Translations under genes and position numbers: made by a program
DNA from: Bacillota bacterium
GTDB lineage: Bacteria; Bacillota_A; Clostridia; Peptostreptococcales; Anaerovoracaceae
Length of the DNA: 6,137 nt
Reading direction: 5' to 3'
Assembly (NCBI GenBank): GCA_017438085.1
Contig: JAFRWH010000202.1
Coordinates: 1-6,137 of the forward strand
Shown here: positions 1-4,574 of the stretch, piece by piece
How the letters are laid out: each line of letters opens with the position of its first letter
How positions within the stretch are numbered: the first letter of the stretch is position 1
The notes under the pieces: model-generated
Told to the model about the DNA's origin: nothing
Databases searched by the model: none
Seen by the model: only the letters and a program-made list of their open reading frames with translations

Positions 1-183
1 AACCTGGCATTTACCTTCGGCGACGGCTACTCCAACATGATCATCCCCACTGGCGTGTTCACCACTGCCGGACTTATGGGTCTGCCTGTTGAGAAGTGGT
101 TCAAATGGATCAGCAAGCTCTTCATCCTCTACTTCGTACTGGAGCTGGTGATGGTATCAGTAGCGACCCTGATCGGACTTTAA
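1..183 (+). CDS. C-terminal end of a YfcC/DcuC-like membrane transporter (partial)
   Basis: The reading frame is open from the window edge to a TAA at 181-183, giving the last 60 residues of a membrane protein. It starts NLAFTFGDGYSNMIIPTG, a glycine-, aspartate- and proline-containing re-entrant-type motif. This resembles the end of YfcC-like and C4-dicarboxylate anaerobic carrier-like (DcuC superfamily) transporters as I know them. A final hydrophobic span follows (LFILYFVLELVMVSVATLIGL region, about residues 40-60), preceded by an amphipathic segment with VEKWFKWISK. Members of this superfamily are secondary transporters in the cytoplasmic membrane for organic anions, amino acids or peptides. 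The next gene, 111 bases on, encodes an M20 amidohydrolase, so the transporter probably imports that enzyme's substrate. The substrate cannot be read from 60 residues. An AbgT-type transporter is the main alternative. Confidence 0.7.
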   Translation, partial: NLAFTFGDGYSNMIIPTGVFTTAGLMGLPVEKWFKWISKLFILYFVLELVMVSVATLIGL

Positions 184-214
184 TAGTATAAGAAAATATA
201 AGACTTATCGCCTA

Positions 215-243
215 TTGACGATAGACAATCAATGTAGTATAAA
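215..243 (+). promoter_or_regulatory. Sigma-A-type promoter for the M20 amidohydrolase gene
   Basis: TTGACG at 215-220 and TATAAA at 238-243 are separated by exactly 17 bases, five of six matches to each consensus box. The DNA just upstream (184-205) is A/T-rich, like an UP element. It also contains an 11-base palindrome, ATAAGACTTAT (198-208), next to the -35 box, which could be an operator. The predicted start of transcription is about 249-251. The hydrolase can therefore be made independently of the transporter. Confidence 0.7.
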
Positions 244-251
244 TAGTTGAG

Positions 252-275
252 CAAAGCCCTGGTCTCAGGGCTTTG
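252..275 (+). promoter_or_regulatory. Perfect stem-loop at the 5' end of the M20 transcript / possible terminator of the transporter
   Basis: CAAAGCCCTG (252-261) and CAGGGCTTTG (266-275) pair perfectly over 10 bp with the four-base loop GTCT. TTTAA follows, so for transcripts coming from the transporter gene this may be a weak intrinsic terminator with a short T run. For transcripts from the promoter at 215-243 it lies at the extreme 5' end, a position where stem-loops are known to protect mRNA from 5'-end-dependent decay. The Shine-Dalgarno sequence of the next gene begins ten bases after the stem. Confidence 0.7.
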
Positions 276-294
276 TTTAAAAAAAGAGGATAAA

Positions 295-1539
295 ATGAAC
301 AGACAGGAACTTTACAGTATTGCAAGAGAATTAGAGCAGCAGTACGGCAGCCTCTACGAAGAGGTCTGCCAGACAGTATACGATTTTGCTGAAGTAGGTA
401 TGCAGGAATTCAAGTCCAGCGCATATCTCTGCGAGCAGCTCAGAAACATTGGCTTCAGAGTTACCGCTCCCGTGGCAGGTCTGCCCACTGCCTTTATGGC
501 AGAGTACGGCGAAGGTCATCCCAAGGTATGCTTCCTTGCGGAGTTTGATGCTCTGCCCGGTTATGGCCCCAATCACGATCAGAACGGTCATGCATGCGGC
601 CACAACTGGATCGCAGCAAACTGCTTCGGAGCAGCTCATGTGCTGAAGCTGATGTACGACAGAGGACTTTTCAAGGGCACCATCGTTTACGCAGGAAGCC
701 CCGCAGAAGAGACTGTCGGAGGTAAGATCAATATGGTCGATGCCGGTTGCTATGATGACTGCGATCTTGCAATGCAGGTCCACATCAGCGGCGGTACCGA
801 GACCCGTCTCGGCTCTCAGTATCTGGCAATGGACAGCCTGCGCTTCACCTTCCACGGAGTTTCCAGCCATGCAGCCGGAGCTCCCGAAAGAGGCATCAAC
901 GCACTGGATGCTGCTTATCTGATGTTCAACGGCGTTAACGCGCTGCGTCAGCATGTCACTTCCGATACCCGTATTCACGGCATCATCAGCAATGGCGGTC
1001 TGGCTCCCAATGTGGTGCCCGCACTGTCCGAAAGCCTCTGGTACGTAAGAGCTGCAGACAGAAACTACGTTAACCAGCTGGTGGAGAAGGTGATCAACTG
1101 CGCAAAGGGCGCCTGCCTTATGACCGGTGCGACCATGGACTATCAGTTCGTGGAGAACAGCTTCGACAATCTGAAGGTAAATCCCTTCCTGATCGATGAG
1201 TTCGCGCAGTGCATGGCAGATGCAGGTATCGAGAACGTGAACACTCAGCTTCAGAAGCCCAGCGGCTCCAGCGATGTAGGCAATGTTTCCTGGGTATGCC
1301 CCACCATCGGCTCCAATATGGGTATAGGTAATCTTGACGGCTGCGCATGCCACGAAGAAGCCTTCCTGCCCAACTGCAGCGGTCCTGTAGGTTTTGCAGG
1401 TCTGCACAAGGCAGTTCTGGCTCAGGTGTTCCTGTCCCTTAATGCTTTCACTGACGAGGCTCTGCAGCAGAAGCTGGCGGAGAGAAAGGCTCAGCTGAAG
1501 GCGGAAAACACCGGCGAAAGCAGGGTCAAGGTAAGATAA
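295..1539 (+). CDS. M20-family metal-dependent amidohydrolase, AbgB-like (aminobenzoyl-glutamate hydrolase/aminoacylase type)
   Basis: A 414-residue cytoplasmic hydrolase, a usual length for the family, predicted to split an amide bond in an N-acyl or peptide-like substrate using a two-metal centre. Metal-site motifs are seen in order: HACGHN at 99-104 (ligands C101 and H103), PAEE at 136-139 (E138/E139, catalytic base and bridging ligand region), H163 in MQVHIS, and H353 in GCACHEEAF. The SSDVGNVSWVCPT segment is typical of AbgB-like M20 proteins. A central dimerisation domain, about residues 180-290, carries the usual HGVSSHAAGAPERG signature. The start is set at the ATG at 295 because GAGGA (286-290) precedes it. 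A TTG 48 bases upstream would place the 5' hairpin inside the coding sequence and is rejected. The adjacent transporter suggests uptake followed by hydrolysis. The substrate (p-aminobenzoyl-glutamate, N-acyl amino acid, dipeptide) is not determinable here. Confidence 0.93.
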   Translation: MNRQELYSIARELEQQYGSLYEEVCQTVYDFAEVGMQEFKSSAYLCEQLRNIGFRVTAPVAGLPTAFMAEYGEGHPKVCFLAEFDALPGYGPNHDQNGHACGHNWIAANCFGAAHVLKLMYDRGLFKGTIVYAGSPAEETVGGKINMVDAGCYDDCDLAMQVHISGGTETRLGSQYLAMDSLRFTFHGVSSHAAGAPERGINALDAAYLMFNGVNALRQHVTSDTRIHGIISNGGLAPNVVPALSESLWYVRAADRNYVNQLVEKVINCAKGACLMTGATMDYQFVENSFDNLKVNPFLIDEFAQCMADAGIENVNTQLQKPSGSSDVGNVSWVCPTIGSNMGIGNLDGCACHEEAFLPNCSGPVGFAGLHKAVLAQVFLSLNAFTDEALQQKLAERKAQLKAENTGESRVKVR

Positions 1540-1618
1540 TATCCTCTTGATAACTTTTCAAGCTACGCATTGGGCCTCTATCCCTCACCTTGGGTCCATG
1601 CATAGCATACAATCCCCG

Positions 1619-1648
1619 AAGACCGCTCTGTAAAAGGAGCGGTCTTTT
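1619..1648 (+). terminator. Rho-independent terminator of the M20 gene
   Basis: AAGACCGCTC (1619-1628) pairs with GAGCGGTCTT (1637-1646) across the eight-base loop TGTAAAAG. The stem runs into TTTT, and a second T run (TTTTT) lies at 1655-1659. It sits 79 bases after the hydrolase stop codon. The intervening 1540-1618 contains no recognisable gene or site. Confidence 0.85.
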
Positions 1649-1657
1649 CGTGTGTTT

Positions 1658-1699
1658 TTCCGGTGAAGGCGAGCGAAAGCGAAGCCTGAACCGCTGGAA
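1658..1699 (+). other. Hairpin with tandem G-A mismatches and a GAAA tetraloop (possible structured RNA element)
   Basis: Read as RNA on the plus strand, CGGT (1661-1664) pairs with ACCG (1690-1693), AGGC (1667-1670) with GCCT (1684-1687), and GC (1673-1674) with GC (1679-1680). A GAAA tetraloop (1675-1678) caps it. The helices are separated by GA opposite GA (1665-1666 with 1688-1689) and GA opposite GAA (1671-1672 with 1681-1683). An outer TTC/GAA pairing (1658-1660 with 1697-1699) is possible. Tandem G-A mismatches and GNRA loops are typical of folded RNA, and this pattern would not form on the other strand. The element lies between the M20 terminator and the next promoter. I know of no named family that fits. 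It could be a dispersed intergenic repeat. Confidence 0.45.
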
Positions 1700-1711
1700 G
1701 GTCCGTGTCGC

Positions 1712-1741
1712 AAGACAGAGGAATTTGTGATATACTATACT
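1712..1741 (+). promoter_or_regulatory. Promoter for the 113-aa hypothetical gene
   Basis: AAGACA (1712-1717) and TATACT (1736-1741) are 18 bases apart. An overlapping alternative is an extended -10, TGATATACT (1728-1736), which would start transcription about five bases earlier. Either way the untranslated leader is very short (under about 20 bases), leaving just the Shine-Dalgarno sequence GGGAGG (1747-1752) before the ATG at 1760. Confidence 0.55.
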
Positions 1742-1759
1742 AAAGCGGGAGGTGCGGCT

Positions 1760-2101
1760 ATGAACAGCAGAAGTCTTGAAGAGTGGGGCAGGATACTGGT
1801 GGAGTACGCAAAGGGGTATATCATCACAAGAAACAGCAGCCTTGAGGTGTATAAGAACATGAGGCCTCAGGCAGCAGGCGACGATGCGGCTGCCCGGACT
1901 GAGCTTGATGAGGCCGTGGCCCTTGGACGCAGCGAATTCGAAGGCTTCCTTTCCGAGACTTGGGAGGCCTTTCAGGCGAGCCATAAGGATGAGGGGCTCT
2001 GCGGCTCCTACTTCGATTTAATGACCGAGGTGCGTGAGACTCCGGAAAACGCGGAAAACAGCCTGAGGGATTTTCTGGCAAGAAGTCAGAGCTTTATGTA
2101 G
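1760..2101 (+). CDS. Small acidic protein of unknown function
   Basis: A 113-residue soluble protein that I do not recognise. The start at ATG 1760 is supported by GGGAGG (1747-1752) with seven bases of spacing. An in-frame GTG at 1727 lies inside the promoter and lacks a ribosome binding site. The sequence is rich in Glu, Asp, Ala and Ser, without a signal peptide or membrane span, and appears mostly helical: a first helix about residues 5-30 (SLEEWGRILVEYAKGYIITR), a second about 40-75, and a third near the C-terminus (ETPENAENSLRDFLARS). There is a single cysteine in GLCGSYFDLM. Conserved-looking aromatic and acidic positions (W9, Y16, W66 region) hint at a small helical bundle. It stands alone between two terminator-like elements, so context gives no clue to its job. 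Confidence 0.72.
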   Translation: MNSRSLEEWGRILVEYAKGYIITRNSSLEVYKNMRPQAAGDDAAARTELDEAVALGRSEFEGFLSETWEAFQASHKDEGLCGSYFDLMTEVRETPENAENSLRDFLARSQSFM

Positions 2102-2183
2102 CGGCGTGCAGGAGCTTTGGGTTTTTCCCGGCTTTTGAGCGGCATAGGCTGCAGCCTTTGAATCGACTGTTTTTATTTTGTGA

Positions 2184-2243
2184 CCTTTCGAAAAAAGCTC
2201 CGTCATTACAGGTGAACGGGGCTTTGCTTTTGTTCGAAAGGGG
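2184..2243 (+). promoter_or_regulatory. Two-tier hairpin: terminator-like stem plus pairing of the lipoprotein Shine-Dalgarno sequence
   Basis: Inner stem: AAAGCTCCGT (2194-2203) pairs with ACGGGGCTTT (2216-2225) with one G-U pair and a 12-base loop, followed by GCTTTTGTT. On its own it would be a terminator for the upstream small gene. Outer stem: CCTTTCGAA (2184-2192) pairs perfectly with TTCGAAAGG (2233-2241), separated from the inner stem by one unpaired base on the left and seven on the right. The right outer arm contains most of the Shine-Dalgarno sequence AAAGGGG (2237-2243) of the gene starting at 2250. Formation of the outer stem would hide the ribosome binding site, so this may be a translational or transcriptional switch. 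No clear promoter is visible between 2102 and 2183. Confidence 0.55.
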
Positions 2244-2249
2244 AAATAC

Positions 2250-3422
2250 ATGTTAAAGAGAAATATGGGAAAAATGAGTTTGCTGCTGGCTCTTGTGCTG
2301 CTTCTTGGCGGCCTTTCGGGCTGCACAAAGGAGGCTGCAGGTTCGGACGGCAGCGCTTCTGAAGCAAATGAGAGCCTGGAGACTGAGGCTGGTCCGGCTG
2401 GCGCGTCAGAGGCTGAAGGCAGCGGAGCAGAGAATGCCCCTGCAGAGGGCTCTTCGGAAAATTCCGAGCCCGGCAGCACCGAGGACAGCACTAAGGAGGG
2501 CAGCATGACTGGAGGAATGATTGGCGGAATGACAGGTGGGGTGATGATCCCCAATCCCTGGATCGACTGCGCAGATAAGGCCGAGGCTGAAAAGCTGGCA
2601 GGCTTTAAGATCAACACAGCCCCGGAGCTGGTGGAGGGTGCAAAATCCGCCGTTTACCGGGTCATGAACGCCTCGGCGGAAAGTATCGAAGACAGACTGA
2701 TCGAGGTCATCTATTATGACGATGCGGGAAACGAGATCCTCCGCATCCGAAAGGCAAGGACCTACAGCCAGGATATCTCAGGGGATTATAACACCTATAC
2801 AGTTGCATCTATTGCTGATTACAGTTGGGGCTGCATAGAGGCCAGCGGCACGGCTCCGGACAGCTACAAAAAGGCCACCTGGCAGACCATAGAGGAGGGC
2901 GCCTGGAACAGCTATTCCATGACCATCGAGGGCGATGGCTGGGCTCTTAGTAAGATCGAAAAGCTGGTGCTTGGCATCATTACGGATGTGATCAGCAAAG
3001 ATCTTGCTCCGGTGCCTAAGGAATATGCCAGAGATCCTTCGAAGGCGACTGTTCAGCCCTTCCCGGGCGGGGCTTCGGCTCCTGAGGGAGCTATAAGCGG
3101 CGCAGAAGTGCCCTGGGACATCTGCGATGGAGTGCCAAAGATCGGGCAGGAATATTCACTTCGGACGCTTATAATCTCCGTTACGGAGAAGTTCGATGAG
3201 GCAGAGCTCAAGGAATACTGCGAAAAATACGGCCTGTCCGTGACCTACGATTACGACAGCTTCAACATGTATGCCATGAGCCTGGCTGAAGACCACAGCG
3301 TTGAGGAGCTGCGGGAGCTGGCAGCAAGGATCGAGGCTGAAAATGAAAAGGTCACCAGCTGCGAGCTGGATGCCATCATGCATCTGATCGACCCGGTAAA
3401 GCCCGAAATGAGTGCTTTTTAA
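2250..3422 (+). CDS. Secreted lipoprotein with DUF4367-like domain and C-terminal propeptide-like domain
   Basis: A 390-residue predicted lipoprotein. Residues 1-24 form a lipoprotein signal peptide (MLKRNMGK, then a leucine-rich core) ending in the lipobox LSGC with lipidated C25. Residues 26-85 are a disordered Glu/Ser/Gly/Ala linker, probably a spacer through the cell wall. A Met/Gly repeat (MTGGMIGGMTGG, 86-97) follows. From NPW (102-104) to about 250 the pattern (NPWIDC, EAEKLAGF, a YYDD strand, then RKA...DISGDYN) matches what I remember of DUF4367-like domains of clostridial lipoproteins. Residues about 302-388 show a beta-alpha-beta-beta-alpha-beta pattern resembling subtilase propeptide/inhibitor I9-type domains, although no protease is fused to it. 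AAAGGGG (2237-2243) supports the start. The gene lies alone, with a REP palindrome three bases after its stop. Its function is unknown; a protein- or ligand-binding role at the cell surface is inference. Confidence 0.85.
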   Translation: MLKRNMGKMSLLLALVLLLGGLSGCTKEAAGSDGSASEANESLETEAGPAGASEAEGSGAENAPAEGSSENSEPGSTEDSTKEGSMTGGMIGGMTGGVMIPNPWIDCADKAEAEKLAGFKINTAPELVEGAKSAVYRVMNASAESIEDRLIEVIYYDDAGNEILRIRKARTYSQDISGDYNTYTVASIADYSWGCIEASGTAPDSYKKATWQTIEEGAWNSYSMTIEGDGWALSKIEKLVLGIITDVISKDLAPVPKEYARDPSKATVQPFPGGASAPEGAISGAEVPWDICDGVPKIGQEYSLRTLIISVTEKFDEAELKEYCEKYGLSVTYDYDSFNMYAMSLAEDHSVEELRELAARIEAENEKVTSCELDAIMHLIDPVKPEMSAF

Positions 3423-3424
3423 CG

Positions 3425-3451
3425 TGACAACGGGGACCGTCCCCAATGTCA
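3425..3451. repeat. REP-type palindrome
   Basis: TGACA (3425-3429) and TGTCA (3447-3451) flank the nearly perfect palindrome GGGGACCGTCCCC (3432-3444). This layout (GTGACAA, GGGGAC, GTCCCC, TGTCA) is the widespread repeat of many Bacillota genomes that is associated with IS200-like Y1 (REP-associated tyrosine) transposases. Only one copy is visible here, beginning right after the lipoprotein stop codon, and no transposase is present. Confidence 0.7.
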
Positions 3452-3469
3452 TATATCACTTCATTTAAA

Positions 3470-3506
3470 AAGCTTTCAGATTTGTATAGCGCAGATCTGA
3501 AAGCTT
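3470..3506 (-). terminator. Strong terminator, best read on the minus strand (end of the amidase fragment)
   Basis: AAGCTTTCAGAT (3470-3481) and ATCTGAAAGCTT (3495-3506) pair perfectly over 12 bp. On the minus strand the stem is followed by a T run (CTTTTTAAATG), and the amidase stop codon overlaps the stem, as is usual for terminators placed right after a gene. It may also stop plus-strand transcripts from the lipoprotein gene, although its T run there (ATTTC) is poor. Confidence 0.8.
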
Positions 3507-3681
3507 ATTTCATTGCCTTTTCCACATCCTTTATGAACTGGTCCCAGGCTTCCTGGTTTTTCGCGTAATAGAGGGGGCAGAGCTTGCCGGTGACATCGTA
3601 GTGGCGAATCACATCGGAGGCCTTCAGGCCGGAGTTTCTGCAGAGCCATGCGCAGAGCTTTACCAGAGAATCATTGAATAG
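3505..3681 (-). pseudogene. 3' remnant of an N-acetylmuramoyl-L-alanine amidase (amidase_2 / T7-lysozyme fold)
   Basis: The minus strand reads NDSLVKLCAWLCRNSGLKAS, then DVIRHYDVTGKLCP, LYYAKNQEAWDQFIKDVEK and AMK, ending at TAA (3505-3507). This is the C-terminal part of a zinc-dependent cell-wall amidase that cuts the bond between muramic acid and L-alanine. The core H-x7-C spacing (RHYDVTGKLC) matches the second and third zinc ligands of the T7 lysozyme family (H122, C130), and the Lys at H+6 matches catalytic K128. The first zinc His and the rest of the roughly 150-residue domain are missing. The frame meets an in-frame TGA at 3697-3699, and homology seems to stop about 3676-3682, where a long hairpin begins. 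No start codon or ribosome binding site is visible, so it should be nonfunctional. A relic of a prophage lysin or of an autolysin gene are both possible. Confidence 0.75.
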
Positions 3682-3754
3682 CAAAAGCCTCCAAGCTCAG
3701 AGATTTTTTCTGCCAGGGCTTTATTCTGATGCTCTGATGCTTTGGAGGCTTTGC
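3681..3754 (-). terminator. Long imperfect hairpin downstream of the HAD gene, probable terminator
   Basis: AAAGCCTCCAAGCTCAGAG (3684-3702) pairs with the segment 3732-3752 (CTCTGA, T, GCTTTGGAGGCTTT) over about 19 bp with two bulged T residues. GCAA/TTGC at the base extends it. The loop is 29 bases. On the minus strand the stem ends in GGCTTTTGC, so it could end transcription of the HAD gene, which stops 93 bases earlier. The loop side also holds a tandem TCTGATGC pair (3725-3740). Its base coincides with the break in the amidase remnant. The stretch 3755-3846 shows nothing else recognisable. Confidence 0.55.
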
Positions 3755-3846
3755 TTTGTTCCCGAAATATCAGGGGTGCCTTGGGTAAACCGGCATTTCC
3801 CAGCCATTGCAGGAACATTTATAGAGTGTAGAGTAGGAGTTCGTAT

Positions 3847-4332
3847 TTACAGCTTTGCCAGGGCTCGGATGGCGCTGGTTATGTGTTCTGCATTGTTTTT
3901 GGCTCTGGGGCCGTTCCAGCTTCCGTGCCGGTCGTTTATGCCGTTGAGGAGCTTTAGCGCTTTACCTTTTTCCTGCCAGAGACGAAGATTGAAATTGTAG
4001 TCATCGATAAGTATGTCTCCTGGCTGTATGCCGCCGGGCACCGCAAGAGACTTGTCTTCTCCGCACCAGCAGAACTGACGCTGGACCGTGTCAGGTATGA
4101 ACTCGTCCAACCAGGCCTGCTTTTCTTCCAGAGCGTAGGGGCTTTCCTTTATTACCGCGGAAAGGGTGTGGACCTCGAAATCCGGATCTTCGGCCAGCGC
4201 CCAAAGGGCTTTAAGGGGCTCAGTCTGGGGCTTAAGCCCGAGGAAATAGCCCTTCTGCAGCAGTTCGCTGAAATCTTTGGCTTCCCTGAACTCGGCAAGA
4301 ACACCGTCTATATCGAAAAACAGTCTTGTCAT
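3847..4332 (-). CDS. HAD-superfamily 5'(3')-deoxyribonucleotidase-like phosphatase (NT5C type)
   Basis: A 161-residue cytoplasmic protein with all HAD motifs: FFDIDGVLAEF near the N-terminus (nucleophile D7, acid/base D9), S58 in HTLSAV, the lysine of GEDKS (K94), and ILIDDYNFNL with metal-binding D110/D111. The combination of LIDDY with a downstream KLLNGIND..GSWNG segment is characteristic of the small NT5C-like 5'(3')-deoxyribonucleotidases found in Bacillota and their phages. These remove phosphate from (deoxy)nucleoside monophosphates. The length fits the compact bacterial/phage form. The ATG start is supported by AGGAGG on the minus strand (4339-4344), six bases away. It follows larA in the same direction but is separated by a terminator, so it is probably a separate unit. 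The true substrate is not proven by sequence. Confidence 0.85.
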   Translation of the reverse strand: MTRLFFDIDGVLAEFREAKDFSELLQKGYFLGLKPQTEPLKALWALAEDPDFEVHTLSAVIKESPYALEEKQAWLDEFIPDTVQRQFCWCGEDKSLAVPGGIQPGDILIDDYNFNLRLWQEKGKALKLLNGINDRHGSWNGPRAKNNAEHITSAIRALAKL

Positions 4333-4353
4333 TTTGGGCCTCCTCTCAACTTA

Positions 4354-4370
4354 TTACAACTAAATTGTAA
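4354..4370 (-). promoter_or_regulatory. TTACAA-N5-TTGTAA dyad in the HAD gene leader
   Basis: TTACAA (4354-4359) and TTGTAA (4365-4370) form a perfect 6-bp inverted repeat with a five-base spacer, ten bases upstream of the Shine-Dalgarno sequence. TACAAT on the minus strand within it could be a -10 box, though no good -35 is visible. It may be an operator or a chance A/T-rich dyad. Confidence 0.3.
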
Positions 4371-4384
4371 AAGAGGGCATATAC

Positions 4385-4422
4385 AAAAATCTGCACAGGT
4401 AGGAAACCTTGCGCAGATTTTT
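4385..4422 (-). terminator. Terminator of the larA transcription unit
   Basis: AAAAATCTGC (4385-4394) and GCAGATTTTT (4413-4422) pair perfectly over 10 bp. An inner AGGT/ACCT stem (4397-4400 with 4406-4409) extends it. On the minus strand the hairpin ends in a T run followed by GTATATG. It is almost symmetric, so it may also act on plus-strand transcripts. It lies about 150 bases after the larA stop codon. Confidence 0.75.
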
Positions 4423-4445
4423 AAAATCATCTGATTCGATTGGCT

Positions 4446-4485
4446 GACCGATTTACAGGCAGCATATTTTGTTGGCGGATCGGTC
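4446..4485. repeat. Seven-base inverted repeat in the larA 3' region
   Basis: GACCGAT (4446-4452) and ATCGGTC (4479-4485) are perfect inverse copies with a 26-base loop. The stem is short and the loop long, so a role is uncertain. It lies between the larA terminator and the 23-bp repeats. Confidence 0.35.
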
Positions 4486-4487
4486 TG

Positions 4488-4556
4488 CAGAGAGTAGTGC
4501 TGTAGTGCCGCAGATAGTAGTGCCGCAGTGCCTCAGATAGTAGTTCCGCAGAGGTG
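4488..4556. repeat. Three tandem copies of a 23-bp repeat
   Basis: Units begin at 4488, 4511 and 4534, exactly 23 bases apart, each opening with CAGA(G/T)AGTAGT and continuing with a TGCCG/TTCCG-like segment. By eye units 1 and 2 share 19 of 23 bases and units 2 and 3 share 18 of 23. The array ends 18 bases from the larA stop codon and lies in the presumed 3' untranslated region of that gene. It is not a coding repeat, because 23 is not a multiple of three and no gene covers it. It is not a CRISPR, because there are no spacers. Confidence 0.7.
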
Positions 4557-4574
4557 CAGGTTGCAGAATATATA

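Noticed and set aside
247..294. Upstream TTG start for the M20 gene, adding 16 residues
   Set aside because: The extension is encoded by the 5' hairpin, lacks a ribosome binding site and does not fit the family N-terminus. The ATG at 295 has GAGGA in front of it.
331..1407. Long minus-strand open frame of 358 codons opposite the M20 gene
   Set aside because: It is the mirror of a codon-biased gene whose plus-strand product has all the metal-site motifs. The minus product has no recognisable domain.
1571..1602. TGGGTCC-containing stretch considered as a T-box or riboswitch fragment
   Set aside because: Only a few scattered complementary bases are present and no specifier or conserved T-box core is visible. 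It also lies after a stop codon, before a terminator, with no regulated gene in the right place.
1526..1984. Minus-strand open frame of 152 codons across the M20 terminator
   Set aside because: It runs through a clear terminator, a hairpin and a plus-strand promoter, and looks non-coding.
2018..2617. Minus-strand open frame of 199 codons
   Set aside because: It arises opposite the Glu/Ser/Ala-rich linker of the lipoprotein and crosses the end of the previous gene. There is no motif or ribosome binding site.
3674..4000. Plus-strand open frame of 108 codons
   Set aside because: It spans a long hairpin and the 3' end of the HAD gene, with no ribosome binding site and no family resemblance.
4488..4556. 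CRISPR-like short repeats
   Set aside because: The 23-bp units abut without spacers and differ from each other, so this is a tandem repeat and not a CRISPR array.
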